Origin: Acanthosepion esculentum
Lineage: Eukaryota > Mollusca > Cephalopoda > Sepiida > Sepiidae
Length of the DNA: 64,000 nucleotides
NCBI GenBank assembly: GCA_964036315.1
Contig: OZ038492.1
Span: 41,981,522 to 42,045,521 of the forward strand
Reading direction: 5' to 3'
The translations under genes and the position numbers were made by a program. Position 1 is the first letter of the stretch, and every line of letters starts with the position of its first letter. The notes below the pieces were generated by a model. That model had not been told where the DNA came from and made no database searches. It was given only the letters and a program-made list of their open reading frames with translations. Below, in pieces: positions 23,986 to 35,584 of the stretch.

Positions 23986-25200
23986 TACAATTACCATAAT
24001 CAGTTTGTTGTATGTAGAGTTAGCATATTTATCCGATGAACTTTTACCCCACCCTTCATTGTATGGCTTGTAAGCAGGAAGCGATGAGTTAACATACTCG
24101 ACCGGGCAGACATGCGTACATTTCGACACATGCAAGAACTTGTCATGTGTTATGCCCGTTCAACGGGGCGCTGCATACGCCGTTGTTCAACAGCCAGACA
24201 TTTTTTCCTCTGACTCTGTTCGATAGTCTCGCCTCTCTTCTTGTCCAAGTTGGCTTTTTTGGCCTCTCATCCTATTTCGTTTCCCCGCTCAATCACCGTT
24301 CCCGTTTTTTTTTTTTGTTTTTTTTTATTCCAACCTCGCCTCGACTCGCATCCACCTCAAACCGCCTCAGCTTCAACTGGCCTCCGCCACGTCCCACTAC
24401 CGCCGCAACTCGTATTCCCATTGATTACATTTTTTGCCAATTACCTTCTTTTTTTTTTTTTTAGTTACGTGCTTGATTTGTAGTTGTATATTAATTTTTT
24501 TTTTCTTCAACGACCATGGGTGTAAATGGCGGGGGACCAGGGACCGGGGATCTAGCAGTGGGTGGGGAGTAACAATTTCATTCTGTATTTTGGTTTTGTT
24601 TTCTTTGTGAAGGGTTGTTTGCCGTTTACTGTACTTTTTTGTCAATGTCCGGTTCCACCCCTTCACTTTCTCTATAACCCTTCCCCTCTCTCTCTCCCTC
24701 TCTCTATATATACATGCGCTCATGCTTCTATATGTGTCTGTTCTGTGGCTAGAGTTGATTGACCACCTGTTGTGGTATGACGCCATCACCGGAGACATCA
24801 CCTAACCCCGGGGGCCTTCTATTTACTTATCGATAGTTATTTTTACTTATTTTCTTTTTGGTTCCTTCACTTAAGCCTTTATTCCAAGTCTCTCTCCCTA
24901 CCATCCCACGTCCATCAGCGGCTCGTTTTTAATCACCATTTTCTCTGTTCTTTAACCTTTTTTTTATTTCTTTAACTCTTCTTTCACTAGACTATCTATT
25001 CGCTCGTCCAATCTTCTTTCGTCAACGTTTTATTCCATCGTTTCTTTCTTTTTATTTTCCTTCGTGTGCTTTCATTCAGTAACTTTCTCCTCTGTGCAAC
25101 ATAACCTTTACAGATGCAAGTGTGGATGTCTAGTAATGACACCTAAGCTGATCTTTATAACTAAGTAAAAGCAAATTTTAGCGCGGCCCGCGCACACACA
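23986..25200. other. Pyrimidine-rich unassigned sequence
   Basis: From about 24180 the plus strand is strongly C/T-rich with T-runs and a (CT) patch at 24667-24705. No gene recognised. Frames of 60-134 codons here are compositional. Confidence 0.5.
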
Positions 25201-25203
25201 AAC

Positions 25204-25204
<1 letters not shown>

Positions 25205-25279
<75 letters not shown>
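25205..25279. repeat. (TA)n microsatellite
   Basis: A pure TA array of about 75 bp. Confidence 0.95.
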
Positions 25280-25282
<3 letters not shown>

Positions 25283-25316
25283 GTATTTAGGCAGCAATCC
25301 TTCTTTCAAGCACATT

Positions 25317-25370
25317 TCATTAAAAACGCACGAGACTAAATAAAAGCACCTTGTCAGTCGTTTTTAATGA
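25317..25370. repeat. 12-bp inverted repeat between TA arrays
   Basis: TCATTAAAAACG at 25317-25328 and CGTTTTTAATGA at 25359-25370 are perfect reverse complements around 30 bases. Confidence 0.7.
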
Positions 25371-25394
25371 TATATATATATATATATATATATA
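25370..25394. repeat. (TA)n microsatellite, short
   Basis: About 12 TA units directly after the inverted repeat. Confidence 0.95.
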
Positions 25395-25635
25395 CATAAA
25401 GGAAGAACAGTAAGATACATAATCCAGTGTTCCTATAGATATTTTTATTTTTACACAGTAGTGCTCAATGTAAATTTACAGAGCATTAATATTATAAATT
25501 AACTGATTTAAAATATGTTTTTTTCGCTACACAGTAATAACCATGTTTCAAAAATGGAAGCTAAAAGCTTCGAATTTAATTTTGTTATTAAATTAAAGAC
25601 ATTAGTTCCATTTCCTCGTCAAGCGAATTTTGGAG

Positions 25636-25636
<1 letters not shown>

Positions 25637-25696
<60 letters not shown>
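25637..25696. repeat. (TA)n microsatellite
   Basis: A pure TA array. Confidence 0.95.
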
Positions 25697-25699
<3 letters not shown>

Positions 25700-25739
25700 T
25701 GTTGATATATCATGTGAATGTTTTTCTTTTTCTTTTTAC

Positions 25740-26400
25740 AGATTTTAATTAATCCATTTTCATCATTCATGTATTTCCTGTTCATTTTTCGGTTTAATTT
25801 TCATTGTTTTTATTTCGGAATTTCACTTCACTTTCTAATTTCGACTCTTCAAGTGTATTTGTTGTTTCATCTTCATTCTTCTTTTTTGGCTTCTTCTTCA
25901 GATTCCTCATTTTCAAATATTCTTCTTCATATCCTTCATTAGATTTTTCTTTTACTTCATCTTCTTTCCATTCTTTTTCAGATTTCCTTTTTCCAAATGT
26001 TCTATTTTTTCTTCTTCTCCCTCCTCTTCTTTTTCAGAATCCACTTTCTTAAAAACTTTATATATTCCTTATCTTCTGATTACCCCTGTTCAAAATGTTC
26101 ATCTTTATATTCTTCATCAGTTTCTTTTTCTTCAGATTAACTGTTTTCAAAGTTTTATACTTTATAGTTTTCATCACTTTCAATTTCTTCTTCTATTTTC
26201 CATCTCCTACTAACAATGACAATACTGCATCTTTCACTTACTTAGGATTTCACTTCACTAACGTAACACCCGCCTTCTTACCTTGTTTCATCTCTTCTTT
26301 CCTTTTGCTTCAGTTTTCTTTTTTCATTACACTCCTCCACCTTTTCCACTGTATCCTTCTGCTTCCATCTCGTTCTTCTTTGTCTACTGACCACTACTTC
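25740..26400 (-). repeat. Pyrimidine-rich tract; minus strand reads E/K-rich in pieces
   Basis: The plus strand is T/C-rich with recurring TTTTCAAAT and CTTCTTCATAT words about 60-130 bp apart. The minus strand yields short Glu/Lys-rich stretches (for example KEEEGEEEKIEHLEKGN and NEGYEEEYLKMRN), which switch frame. It may be a decayed imperfect repeat or a charged-protein exon remnant. No start, stop or splice structure can be defended. Confidence 0.4.
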
Positions 26401-26860
26401 CCATCAATCCGTATGCCGACTACCTATAAACCACGGCCTTCCAATATCAGGCTTACGGCTTTCTCTCTTTTCCTTCATCATTCCAACCTTCAGTGAGTCA
26501 TCGTGCCTTGTGGACAGCTTCATATCGAATGAGATCCCAACAGGAAACAACAAAACGAATAACAAACTATTAAAAAAAAAGAAGAAAATTGGGGTATCCA
26601 GTGTGTGTGTGGCGAGAAAAGAAAAATGGCGGACGAGAATCATTGCGAAAAGCGATGGACAGTATGGGAACGGCAAATTACGTAGGCATAGATAAACGAA
26701 ATGAACAAAAGACACAAAGTGAGGAAACACACCGGACACATATAGACACATATAGACGCACATTTCATGGATATCGCAATAGAGATAAGAAAGAATGACA
26801 CATAAATTGGTGGAAGATAGAAATAACGGAAGCTTAAAATACAAGAGTGAAGTAATGAGC
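26401..26860. other. Unassigned sequence
   Basis: A transition from pyrimidine-rich to purine-rich sequence. No gene recognised. Confidence 0.4.
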
Positions 26861-27205
26861 GGAATCAGAGCAGGTAGTCGCAAGAAAGAAAGAAAGAATG
26901 ATAAAAAGAAAGTAAGTAAAAGAAAGAAAGAAAAAATTAAAGCAAATGATGGAAAAATAAAAGAAAGAAAGAAACAATAAAAGAATGAAGAAAAAAATGA
27001 GGGAAAATCAAAGCAGAATGCAAAGAAATAAAGAAAGAAATACTTAAAATAGATAATAAAAAAGAAACATTGGAAGGAAAATGGAAGAAAGAAAGTAATA
27101 TGCCATAAAGGAAACAAACAAACTCTTTCAATGACTCGTAAAAATTGATAGATAGAGAAATAGATTAAATGAAAAAGTAGATCGGAAGAAGCATATACAA
27201 GTGTT
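26861..27205. repeat. Polypurine (GAAA-rich) tract, first part
   Basis: The plus strand is nearly all A and G, with GAAA/GAAAGAAA motifs. Minus-strand F/S/L-rich frames over it are compositional. Confidence 0.75.
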
Positions 27206-27635
27206 AAATGCTTTATTCTAAATAAATAATAAGAGAAAGAAAGAAATTTTGAATTGTAAAAAGAAATGCTTGAGATGAAAGAAAGAAATAGAAATGCAAT
27301 AAAACAAAAAGAAATGCTTGTAAATAAATAAAGACAAAGAAAAAGAAAGGAATGCGAAATTAAGAGAGAAGAAACGAGTGAAAAGAAACATACAAAGAAA
27401 GAATGACAAAAAGGAATAATAAATGCTTTATTCTAAATAAATAATAAGAGAAAGAAAGAAATTTTGAATTGTAAAAAGAAATGCTTGAGATGAAAGAAAG
27501 AAATAGAAATGCAATAAAACAAAAAGAAATGCTTGTAAATAAATAAAGACAAAGAAAAAGAAAGGAATGCGAAATTAAGAGAGAAGAAACGAGTGAAAAG
27601 AAACATACAAAGAAAGAATGACAAAAAGGAATAAT
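27206..27635. repeat. Perfect 215-bp tandem duplication
   Basis: Bases 27206-27420 and 27421-27635 appear identical on direct reading. Each copy starts AAATGCTTTATTCTAAATAA and ends GACAAAAAGGAATAAT. It lies inside a polypurine tract. The lack of differences implies a recent event or an assembly artefact. Confidence 0.95.
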
Positions 27636-27945
27636 GAAATAGAAAATTGAGAGAACAGAAACGGGTGAACAGAAAGAAAAATAGGAAGGAATATTAATCT
27701 ACGAATTGTCCCTTTTTAAAACTGAAGTATATAAATAAAAGAAGAAAGAATGAATGAATGAAATGAACTAAAAATATCGAAAGAAAAATGAAAAATCAAG
27801 CTCAAAGGAGAACTGTACAAAGAAAGAGTGAAAGAAAAATAGAAAGAAAAAAAGATATAATAAAGCTGATAAAAGAATGTTTGAAAATTCATAAAAATGT
27901 AAATATTGAAAGAAAAGAATAAAGGAAATTATACATTTTTTACAG
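27636..27945. repeat. Polypurine tract, second part
   Basis: GAAA-rich sequence that becomes less regular to the right. Confidence 0.65.
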
Positions 27946-28470
27946 TAAGGTTCACCCTATACAAGTCTCGGAAACAACTCGAGCCAGAGGGTTACGTTAA
28001 GAAGTAGTTTATATGAATAGGAGGGGAAGATAACGGCTGATCCTAGACTTGAACAGGTTAAGGTTGTAGTGATCGGGGAAAACATCCACTTGGGAGCCTG
28101 TTCCATAGAACAGTGGTTCCGAGGAAGAAGCTGTTTTAGTGGAACTTACTTCTCACCGATAGAATGCAGAGGGGATGTGGGTGGTTTGCTACTATGCAAG
28201 CGTTATGGCGGGTCCTAGCTGTGAAGGTTCGACCTGGTGGAGCCAAGGAATGCAATTCGTTCGCGCACTTTCCATGGTAGTAGCGATAGAGCAGTGAGAG
28301 ACTCGCCACATCCGACCTGTGAAAGTGAGTTTGGAATGCGGAAAATAATTCTTCCCCAACAAGGCTTCGGAGACTCATTTGAGCAATATCACAGCTGAAA
28401 AGCGAGGAGAGGACATCTTCCGCCCAAATATGACAAGAGTACTTCATTTCCCGCCTGATCTAGCTTTTAT
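27946..28470 (-). mobile_element. LINE-B fragment
   Basis: The minus-strand frame 28447-28136 reads LRSLVGEELFSAFQTHFHRS, then 'DVASLSLLYRYYHGKCANEL', 'HSLAPPGRTFTART' and LSVRSKF, and after a shift 'SFFLGTTVLWNRLPSGCFP'. This is the jockey/CR1-like C-terminal block. It is one of the best preserved LINE-B pieces (about 100 codons without a stop). Confidence 0.8.
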
Positions 28471-29289
28471 AAAGATAGAGAATAAAATGAGGAGTCAGGT
28501 ACTTACTGGATCAGCACAGATGGAAAAGAAATGCTTGGTTTTGTTCAAATATAGAACGGACGGTATATTAAATGTGTGGCCGAAAGTAAAAGAAAAAATG
28601 ATGAAACTAGTAATAAAAAAAAGTCATATGGAGACAAATTTATATTTGAAGCGAAATTTAAACAAAATATAATATTCCAGGATGGAATCAATGTTTGACA
28701 TGTTTTCCTGTTACAATGCATGTAACCAAGTGGAATGATTCGAAGAGAAATCGATAAATTGTGTAAAGACAAACTTCTTCGATAGAAAAGGTTGTCTGAC
28801 CGATTTAAAAGTCACCATTCCAGATCTTGGCTTATAACTAAGATCGAATAGCGCCTACCAATGGGAAATATACAAAAACGAATATGTCTCATTGGTTCCC
28901 TAACCAACCAAGATATATTTACGAGACTTAAATATTTCCACCTCCTACATGGTTAAATCTGTAAGGCGTTGTTTACATCTAATTGGAGCAGTTCATATAT
29001 CACTGGGGGATATTTATATTTTTCCGATCGATGCTGCATCGTAAAACATCTTGACGTTGCGATCAGAAAAGCCACAAAATATGATGAAAAAGCACTAGTT
29101 AAAATTTGATAAAGTAGAAGTAATTCAGATAAACTTTCTGCTATAAAAAATTAAGTGACCCCAGATGAAAAAAAAAACACATTTTAATAAGTGAAGTTTG
29201 AACTATGTAAGGAATACCTAGCGAGGTTAATGTGCTAAACACGAGTGCAACGGCGATGTTTTTTTTTAAATTTAATTTAATTTTAACAA
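28471..29289. other. Unassigned sequence
   Basis: No recognisable gene or array. Confidence 0.45.
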
Positions 29290-29970
29290 TATAAGAAACA
29301 CAGAGGACACCTATTTGATGACAGACACAGAATGAGAGCAGAAGTTACTTGTAGACAGGATAGCAAAGGAAAGTGAGAAGACGGGACGAATGATCAACGT
29401 TAAGAAGATACAATGTATCGTGGTTAGGAGAAGCAAGAGCACACGATGAGAGCAACGAACTCAAAATCAAGCCTGTACAAAATTTGAACCATCTAGGAAG
29501 CTTTACAACTGACGATAGAAAGTGTGAAACAGAAATATCTAACTGCTATGTTATATCTATCCGTTTACTAATTAACCCATAGTTGGGGGCGAAGATGTGG
29601 ATTCATAGCTTTAACAAGGTTATTTCCGCGTGAGTCAATATAACGATAGGAATTGGAATTCCGCTCCCTACATTTTCATTTCCAAACCGTTACCCATTAC
29701 ACTACCCGCACATAAAAACTTACCGCATGTGGTATTCCCAAGCGAAATTAGAATCAGAGAAAAAATGTTGGACACATAACGAGGAAAGAGGGCTTGGAAA
29801 ATTCGAAACTTACAAGATATACTAAAGGCAAAACTAGCAGAAGGAATCAGCGATTTATCTATCTAAAGAGCGTGTTATGGATGGAGTATAGTGAAAGGAT
29901 AAATATTGCATAGAGCTACTTAGAATAGGGCGTTGCAGAAAGTTATGAACACCCACGTCTGATACAGAAA
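29290..29970 (+). mobile_element. LINE-A fragment split by a SINE
   Basis: The left half (29290-29555) reads 'TEDTYLMTDTE' (family DDTVLMADTE), then 'LLVDRIAKESEKTGRMINVK' and 'KKIQCIVVRRSKS'. After the SINE, 29760-29970 gives 'EERGLGKFETYKIY' and an 'MNTHV' end. The family region between the halves (about 'RIGIAK' to 'RRMLRIP') is absent, so a deletion accompanied or preceded the SINE. Confidence 0.65.
29560..29740 (-). mobile_element. 5S/tRNA SINE, copy 3
   Basis: The plus strand starts TAATTAACCCATAGTTGGG (the SINE 3' end reversed). It passes through the tRNA-like part to ATTACACTACCCGCAC and ends in ACCGCATGTGGTATTCCCAA. The last matches the reverse complement of the 3' end of 5S rRNA. 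Confidence 0.7.
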
Positions 29971-29976
29971 AGAAAG

Positions 29977-30056
29977 TTCGCCGGGAAATGTAGCACGTGT
30001 GATGGACCATACTAACTTCGCCGGGAAATGTAGCACGTGTGATGAACCATACTAAT
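29977..30056. repeat. 40-bp tandem duplication
   Basis: Two 40-bp units beginning TTCGCCGGGAAATGTAGCAC with one difference. They lie immediately after the LINE-A 3' end. Confidence 0.9.
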
Positions 30057-30765
30057 GTTTTTCAAGTCTGGCGTGCAAATCACCTCTCCACGGCGACTTA
30101 TTTGAAATCGGACGATGAAGTAATATTTAATGAGATTATATAAGCATACAACGTCTGAAGTGAAGTGCTAGGGACTGATTTTATATTCCCGTTTTAGTTT
30201 CTTGTATATTATAATAGAAAAATAGAAAAACTTTCTGTCTATTAATACTACTACCACTGCTATATCGTTTTATAAATCAGGCCAAGCGAGAGAGAAGAAC
30301 TGAAATTAAATATTGGTCTCAATTTGAATGGTATCATCGCTGATTAGATGCTAGGATACATAGAAAGGTGATTCACAAAGAATTATCTCGGAGCCATTTA
30401 ATAATCACCCAGTAGAGATGTGCCTAATTTTGATGATAAATCTTTTGGGTTATTAGAATAACTTAGTCGTTCACAAAATTCTAGTTTCTTCTATATAGCT
30501 TGATTCCTAGAGTGTTATTGATGTCTTCCAAGCTTGCACATCTGACGGTAGCAAAAATCAAAAGGGAATCTAGTTCGCTACAATAATATAAATTGAATTC
30601 GCCGTTTTCTAAATATTTGCTTTATTTCAAAACCGTTAATATACCAATAAACGAGAGTAAGACAAAAAGTAAAGCAATTTGTTTTATTTTATAAGACATA
30701 AGGAACAAAATCAGACATATCGTATGAGATATAATTATAAGTTACAGGTCCATGTCTCTACTTTT
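30057..30765. other. Unassigned sequence
   Basis: No gene or array recognised. Confidence 0.45.
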
Positions 30766-30769
30766 CCGG

Positions 30770-31130
30770 TCCTTATAAGACGGTAAACTATATCCAGCAG
30801 CAAGGCCTCTGATCGGGAGATTGGAGTGTTTGAGAAGTGTGGAACCATCTCTGAATTGCTGATGTTCCCAGGTGGTAGCACCTGTTAGGGTCCCAGCCGA
30901 GAGAACACCCAAACAAATATCAACACTACATTTTCATAAATTTACCAATAATATATTTTTATAGAAAAAGACAATACAGAATTTAAAAAAATGTATATAT
31001 AAAAATACAATTTATAGTAAAATTATCAGCAATACGTTTTTATAAAAAAATACCAACAATAAAATTTTGTAGTGAAATTATCAGCAATGCATTTTTAAAA
31101 TAGCAACAATACATTTTATAGTATTTACAT
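30770..31130 (-). repeat. Dispersed repeat family R, copy 3, with internal short-period repeats
   Basis: Core GCAAGGCCTCTGATCGGGAG, then GCTGATGTTCCCAGGTGG, then CACCTGTTAGGGTCCCAGC. About 190 bp of imperfect units such as AAAATTATCAGCAATACxTTT and ATACCAACAATAxxATTTT, 30-50 bp each, follow. Confidence 0.7.
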
Positions 31131-31134
31131 TATC

Positions 31135-31420
31135 AAGGACACATGGTACGGTGGATAAAGGCGTTGGTTAGATCCAGTAACAGACCCAAAGAGTGTGAGT
31201 TCAATACCCGGTTCAGGCAGTGGAGAACTTTCAGAGGGAAAATTACCAGGAGATAACTGATAACTGACATCCATCAAACATGGCTCGTGGAACTAGAACA
31301 GTCTACCCCAGTGATCGAAATAAAGGGTTCGGTTCGAAATTCCAACCACCTGAAGAAGGCCGGAGCGTACAACGGCCGAAACGTTGTGACAAATATGGCG
31401 ACAAAGATGAGGACAATAGT
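31135..31420 (+). mobile_element. tRNA-derived SINE with Penelope-like tail
   Basis: The head is TACGGTGGATAAAGGCGTTG (A box, near 31147) and GAGTTCAATACCCGG (B box, near 31197), spaced as in a tRNA. The tail is CACCTGAAGAAGGCCGGAGC then AACGGCCGAAACGTTGTGAC near 31348-31388, the 'CTGAAGAAG...CGAAACGTT' word pair typical of Penelope-like ends. The two parts are about 120 bp apart without obvious boundaries. The whole may be one SINE or a SINE next to a Penelope fragment. Confidence 0.55.
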
Positions 31421-31539
31421 CCGAATAATGTAAATACTGTACATAATACCTCATCTCAGAAATATAGACAGAATACATTTTATCGTCTGCAAACTATGTA
31501 TCTAAAAACATAAGTCTATCCTGAAAGCTAACATTAGGA

Positions 31540-31600
31540 CAAATATTTAAATTTCGGCATTATGAAACATATAAAGGTTGATACGCCGCTTAAAATCTTT
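31540..31600 (-). repeat. Family R terminal part
   Basis: TTCGGCATTATGAAACATAT then GGTTGATACGCCGCTTAA matches the family R end. It may belong to copy 3, with the SINE inserted inside it. Confidence 0.5.
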
Positions 31601-32800
31601 CAAGCCGATTTCTCAACATAGTATCAACCTCTTTCAACGGGAGTGTTCCACCTACGAATGAGTGAATGTATTCCACCTTTGTAAAACTCAGCCGGCTACT
31701 GATATAGCCAATTCCTTACATTAGTTTACGCTTCTTCATCACCGCCATAATATTTGCCCTTCAATATCTCTTTCATTAAACCAAAGAGATGGATGTCTTT
31801 TCTGAATATTTACAGGAGTTTCTCCTTCAGCAACAAAGGACTCGACTACTGCTCTCTGTATCAGACGAAATTCTATCGGGACAGCCATTTTCATATCAGT
31901 TCATTTAATCTTAATTCTGAAAAAATGTGTAATTCAAGATCAAGAGTGTATATGCCTTTACATCTATACCAAATTTCGAATAATTTCATTGAGAAATGCG
32001 CCTGCTATTACAAAAAAATTACATTTGGCAACGTTTCGTGAATACTTCGGCATCGAGCTATAATAATCGCTCTTGTCTGGCTGGACGTTAGTACTGAGTA
32101 ATCTGTACGGACTCAAATCGATGTCTTATAAATGTGAAATTTTAATGACCCAGGCTAAATTTACGAAAAGACAACTTCACATCACCGACGTATCTCGTTG
32201 CATAACATTCATTATGACATGATGAAATGAAATGTGCAACTAAACACACGTCCAGAATCAAATGGTAAATACCTCATTGCAATGTGCTGATATGGACTCA
32301 GCTATGGAAGACATCAGTAAAACATAAAAGAAGAATTTCCATTCATATTCTTTCTTGATTTTTGAATGTCCGGATTTGTATTTCTTTGATACCCACTTTT
32401 CTATGTCCCGATCAGGAAAGGGTTAAACACTTAGTTTTTTTTTTTTTTTTTCGACGACAGAAAGAGAAAAGCTAAGATCCAAATTCAAAGACCAAGAGAT
32501 GCATTATTAGATTTATTCGTAGACACAACATTATTATAAAAAGAAAATCGATGAAAAATCAAAAAGAAATCTACATAATGTTAACTCGGTAAGGATTGAA
32601 AGATAAACAGAATTAAAAATAATTATCTATTCTGTGTTGTGTATTTGATCTGAGATTGAATCCAGATACAAAAGAAAAGAAAATTTAAAATACTGGTTTT
32701 CAATCATTCTGTAAATGGCAAAATATCCCCTTAGATTTCTCTTAACTCATTCCCGATATTTGATGCCTGACATTTTTATTGATTTTTTTTCTACGGCCCA
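31601..32800. other. Unassigned sequence
   Basis: No recognisable gene. Contains a T17 run near 32433. A 95-codon plus frame (31754-32041) has no known motif. Confidence 0.45.
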
Positions 32801-32978
32801 TTGCAGGTTATTCATTAATCCAGAAAATATGTTTAAATTGTAAGAAGTTTTGGGGAGATAATAACAGTAATAATTAACCCATTGCTGAGGGAAAAGGGGA
32901 ACTCATACCCTTCCCATGAATATTTGCACGTAAACAAATATAACAAACTCAACTAGAAGTGAATCCCGATTCTCCCAT
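32801..32978 (-). mobile_element. 5S/tRNA SINE, copy 4 (body only)
   Basis: Plus words GCAGGTTATTCATTAATCC, AATTGTAAGAAGTTTTGGGG and AATTAACCCATTGCTGAGG match copies 1 and 5. The right end is cut where copy 5 begins. Confidence 0.6.
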
Positions 32979-33215
32979 TAATTTACCCATAGCTAGGGGG
33001 AGAAGAGCTAGATTCATATATTTCCAAAATTATTTGCGCTTAAGTTAGAATAACGAATCCGAGTGGAATCGGCTCTTAGATTTCTAATCCCGAGCCATTA
33101 TCCATTACACCGCCCACACATACAAGCTCACAGTATCTGGTATTTCATAGCAGTCATATATGTAGGTACTGATCAGACTCAACGTTGCTTAACTTTGATT
33201 TTTTGTAGTAATAAT
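32979..33215 (-). mobile_element. 5S/tRNA SINE, copy 5
   Basis: From right to left on the minus strand: a 5S-like 3' half containing AAGTTAAGCAACGTTGAG and ending ATGAAATACCAGATACTG, then a tRNA-like unit GGGCGGTGTAATGGATAATGG with a degraded B box, then the body. The head is 5'-truncated inside the 5S part, near 33200. It lies next to copy 4, suggesting insertion of one into the other or a tandem. Confidence 0.75.
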
Positions 33216-33587
33216 GTCTGGTCGATTACTGTTATGTTCATCTTAGTCCCTGTTACTGACGCCTACCCAGGAACGTTTCTTTAGTTGGAAAGTACCAGTG
33301 CGCTTAGGCCCTCGGTCAAAATGAATTGTAACATTGTCCTGACAGTTTCCTCTACCTAGTTTCCCCAGCGAGGCGTAGTATATGTCTCATACACGACCCG
33401 ACAGCGCCGCATGCTAAGATAGTCTCCCCAGGCCGATATTACAATGAAGTCTCTTCCTTGACAAATCGATCATGGTGAGATTGGAATCGCGGTTTCGTGG
33501 GCGGAGCGTTATTGTTCTAACTAAACGGCTACGCGATTATTGTTACAATGCTACGTAAGTAAATATAATGAAGAAATTAAGATTTAG

Positions 33588-33589
<2 letters not shown>
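33216..33589. other. Unassigned, less AT-rich sequence
   Basis: Contains a weak tRNA-like candidate on the minus strand (33480-33545). Otherwise nothing recognised. Confidence 0.4.

Positions 33590-33677
<88 letters not shown>
33590..33677. repeat. Compound microsatellite (TA)n(GA)n
   Basis: TA at 33590-33640 and GA at 33641-33677. Confidence 0.97.
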
Positions 33678-33819
33678 TACTGAAAATTTACCAGTATGCA
33701 TATAGCGACTGTTACATGAACCTAGAAAGGAAATCTAGTTCTGCGATTCTGCCTTCAAATAATTCTTATTAACTGAGGGCGAATAGTGTCTATTGTTGTA
33801 ACTATCTCGGCCAACAGGA

Positions 33820-34800
33820 AATGATTTCGGAAATAATTGAAGAGAAATGGAAAAGAAAGAGGAGTTAACGAAAGAAAAGTCAGAAGAACAAAGAAAACTA
33901 AAAAAAGAAGAAGAAAGAAGAAAATAAAACAAAAAAGATAATCGAATGAATGATGAGCGCAGAAAAGAAAAATGCACTAAGAAAAAACGAAGGACGAAGA
34001 GAGGAAAAGAAAACGTATTACTTTAAGAATGTGAAAGGGGACGGCTAAACGATATGAGTCATAAAAAGAAGTAAAAAACGATAGAAAGAAAATGAAAAAG
34101 AAACAAAAAGAGTGTATGAAAATGAAAGAAGGAAAAAGCAAAATGAATGAAGAAAAGAAAAGAATAAATGAATGAAGATGCAAATATAATAAATGGAAAA
34201 CAGAAAGACAAATCAAAGAAAGACAGTAAACGAGAGTTTGAAAGGGAAAGAACGAAAAGAAAATGCAAGAAAAATAAAGAGAAAAATCAAAAATCAAAAA
34301 CAGATAACAGAAGATAAAGAATGAACGAAAGAAAGAAAAGAAGAAAGAAAAAAACGAAAAATAGAAAAAGAATGAAAAAGATGAAAATAGAAAACGAAAG
34401 AAAGAAAATAACAGAATCAGAAGAGTAGGGGAAGAAAGGAAAATGGAAGAAATAGAAAGAAAGAAAAAAGAAAGAGAAATTATGAGAAAATAAATCAAAA
34501 TGAAAGAAACAGAAAATCAAAACGAAAAATAGTGAGATAAAGAAACATTGAACATAAAAACGGAATGAGAAAATAAGTGAGAGGTAAAGGAAAGTGAAAG
34601 AAGCAGAAAGTCGAAAAGAAAGAAAAATGAATGAATGAATGAATAAAAATAAAAACAGAATGAAAAGAAAGAGAAATTGAAGAAATAAATTGTTGAAAAG
34701 AAAGAAAGAAAAAAATGTCAACGTGAAGCTGAATGGAAATTGGAAAAAAGAGAAAAACAAATAAATGACAAAAAAAAAAGATTCTTAAAGATTGCAAGAG
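33820..34800. repeat. Polypurine (GAAA-rich) tract
   Basis: About 1 kb where the plus strand is almost all A and G. Long minus-strand F/S/L/I-rich frames (up to 173 codons) arise from this bias and are not genes. Confidence 0.8.
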
Positions 34801-35120
34801 TAACGTAGAATGAATTTAATTTTTCCTGCACATCATATGTAGCCAATCTTAAAAGATTCTCTTCACAATGGGATTCTCCTCGTTTGCCAACAGCTAAAAG
34901 ACGTAGTACGGTGATCATGTAAAATGCACATCGTTTCGATATCTCAGGACAATGATGTTGCTGAAAGGACAATTATTAACAAGAAGAAAAAAGATACCCA
35001 GAAGATTAACAGATTAGAATTTAAAGGGGCTCATTTTCTGGAAAGGCAAATGTTGGATGGAAAAGCAACTTAAAGAAAAATAAATGACGAAGTTTATACA
35101 TATTGTAGGGTATAAGAAAA
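34801..35120. other. Unassigned sequence
   Basis: Ordinary AT-rich sequence between two purine tracts. Nothing recognised. Confidence 0.4.
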
Positions 35121-35330
35121 ATTAAAAGAAAAAAAAAGAATAAACAGAGAATGATAAGTTAAGAATAAATACTGACAAAGGAAAAGTAATCCTTGATGGC
35201 GGAGAAGAAGAAGCTGAGAAAGAAAAAGAATATATGAATGAAATAAATAAATGTGAAGAAACGTAAAGTGTCACAATTAAAAATATATCTGCAAGAAGAA
35301 AATATGAAGAAAAACAAAAAGAAAACTTAT
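35121..35330. repeat. Purine-rich tract
   Basis: A/G-biased plus strand with GAAGAA words. Confidence 0.6.
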
Positions 35331-35334
35331 CGTA

Positions 35335-35443
35335 GCCAACGCCATTCATTCTCTGATTTCACAATTGCCTTGCTAAAGCCTATCAGAAAACGAAACGCGT
35401 CGGCTAAGCTAAGTTTTCCTTTATTCACACACACAGACCTACA

Positions 35444-35446
<3 letters not shown>
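35335..35446 (+). mobile_element. Penelope-like terminal motif beside a (TA)n array
   Basis: TTCTCTGATTTCACAATTGC, then CCTATCAGAAAACGAAACGC and GTCGGCTAAGC. This resembles the 'CTGAxxx...CGAAACGxGT' terminal words of the Penelope-like group. Confidence 0.35.

Positions 35447-35508
<62 letters not shown>
35447..35508. repeat. (TA)n microsatellite
   Basis: A pure TA array. Confidence 0.95.
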
Positions 35509-35513
<5 letters not shown>

Positions 35514-35584
35514 GAAGACAGAAACCGCAAACGCTTTTGGTTTTAATGTGGATTTTTTTAAAATATATATTATAATTTATTTTC

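Noticed and set aside
26404..27117. 237-codon minus-strand frame resembling a multi-pass membrane protein
   Set aside because: The longest frame in the window, but it crosses unrelated tracts and its F/S/L-rich content comes from the complement of GAAA repeats. No conserved block seen.
33480..33545. tRNA-like minus-strand sequence
   Set aside because: A and B boxes are too degenerate and no stem closes.
33977..34798. Long minus-strand frames rich in Phe, Ser and Leu (up to 173 codons), looking like membrane proteins
   Set aside because: They lie on polypurine tracts; frames overlap one another in all phases and carry no motif. Composition alone explains them.
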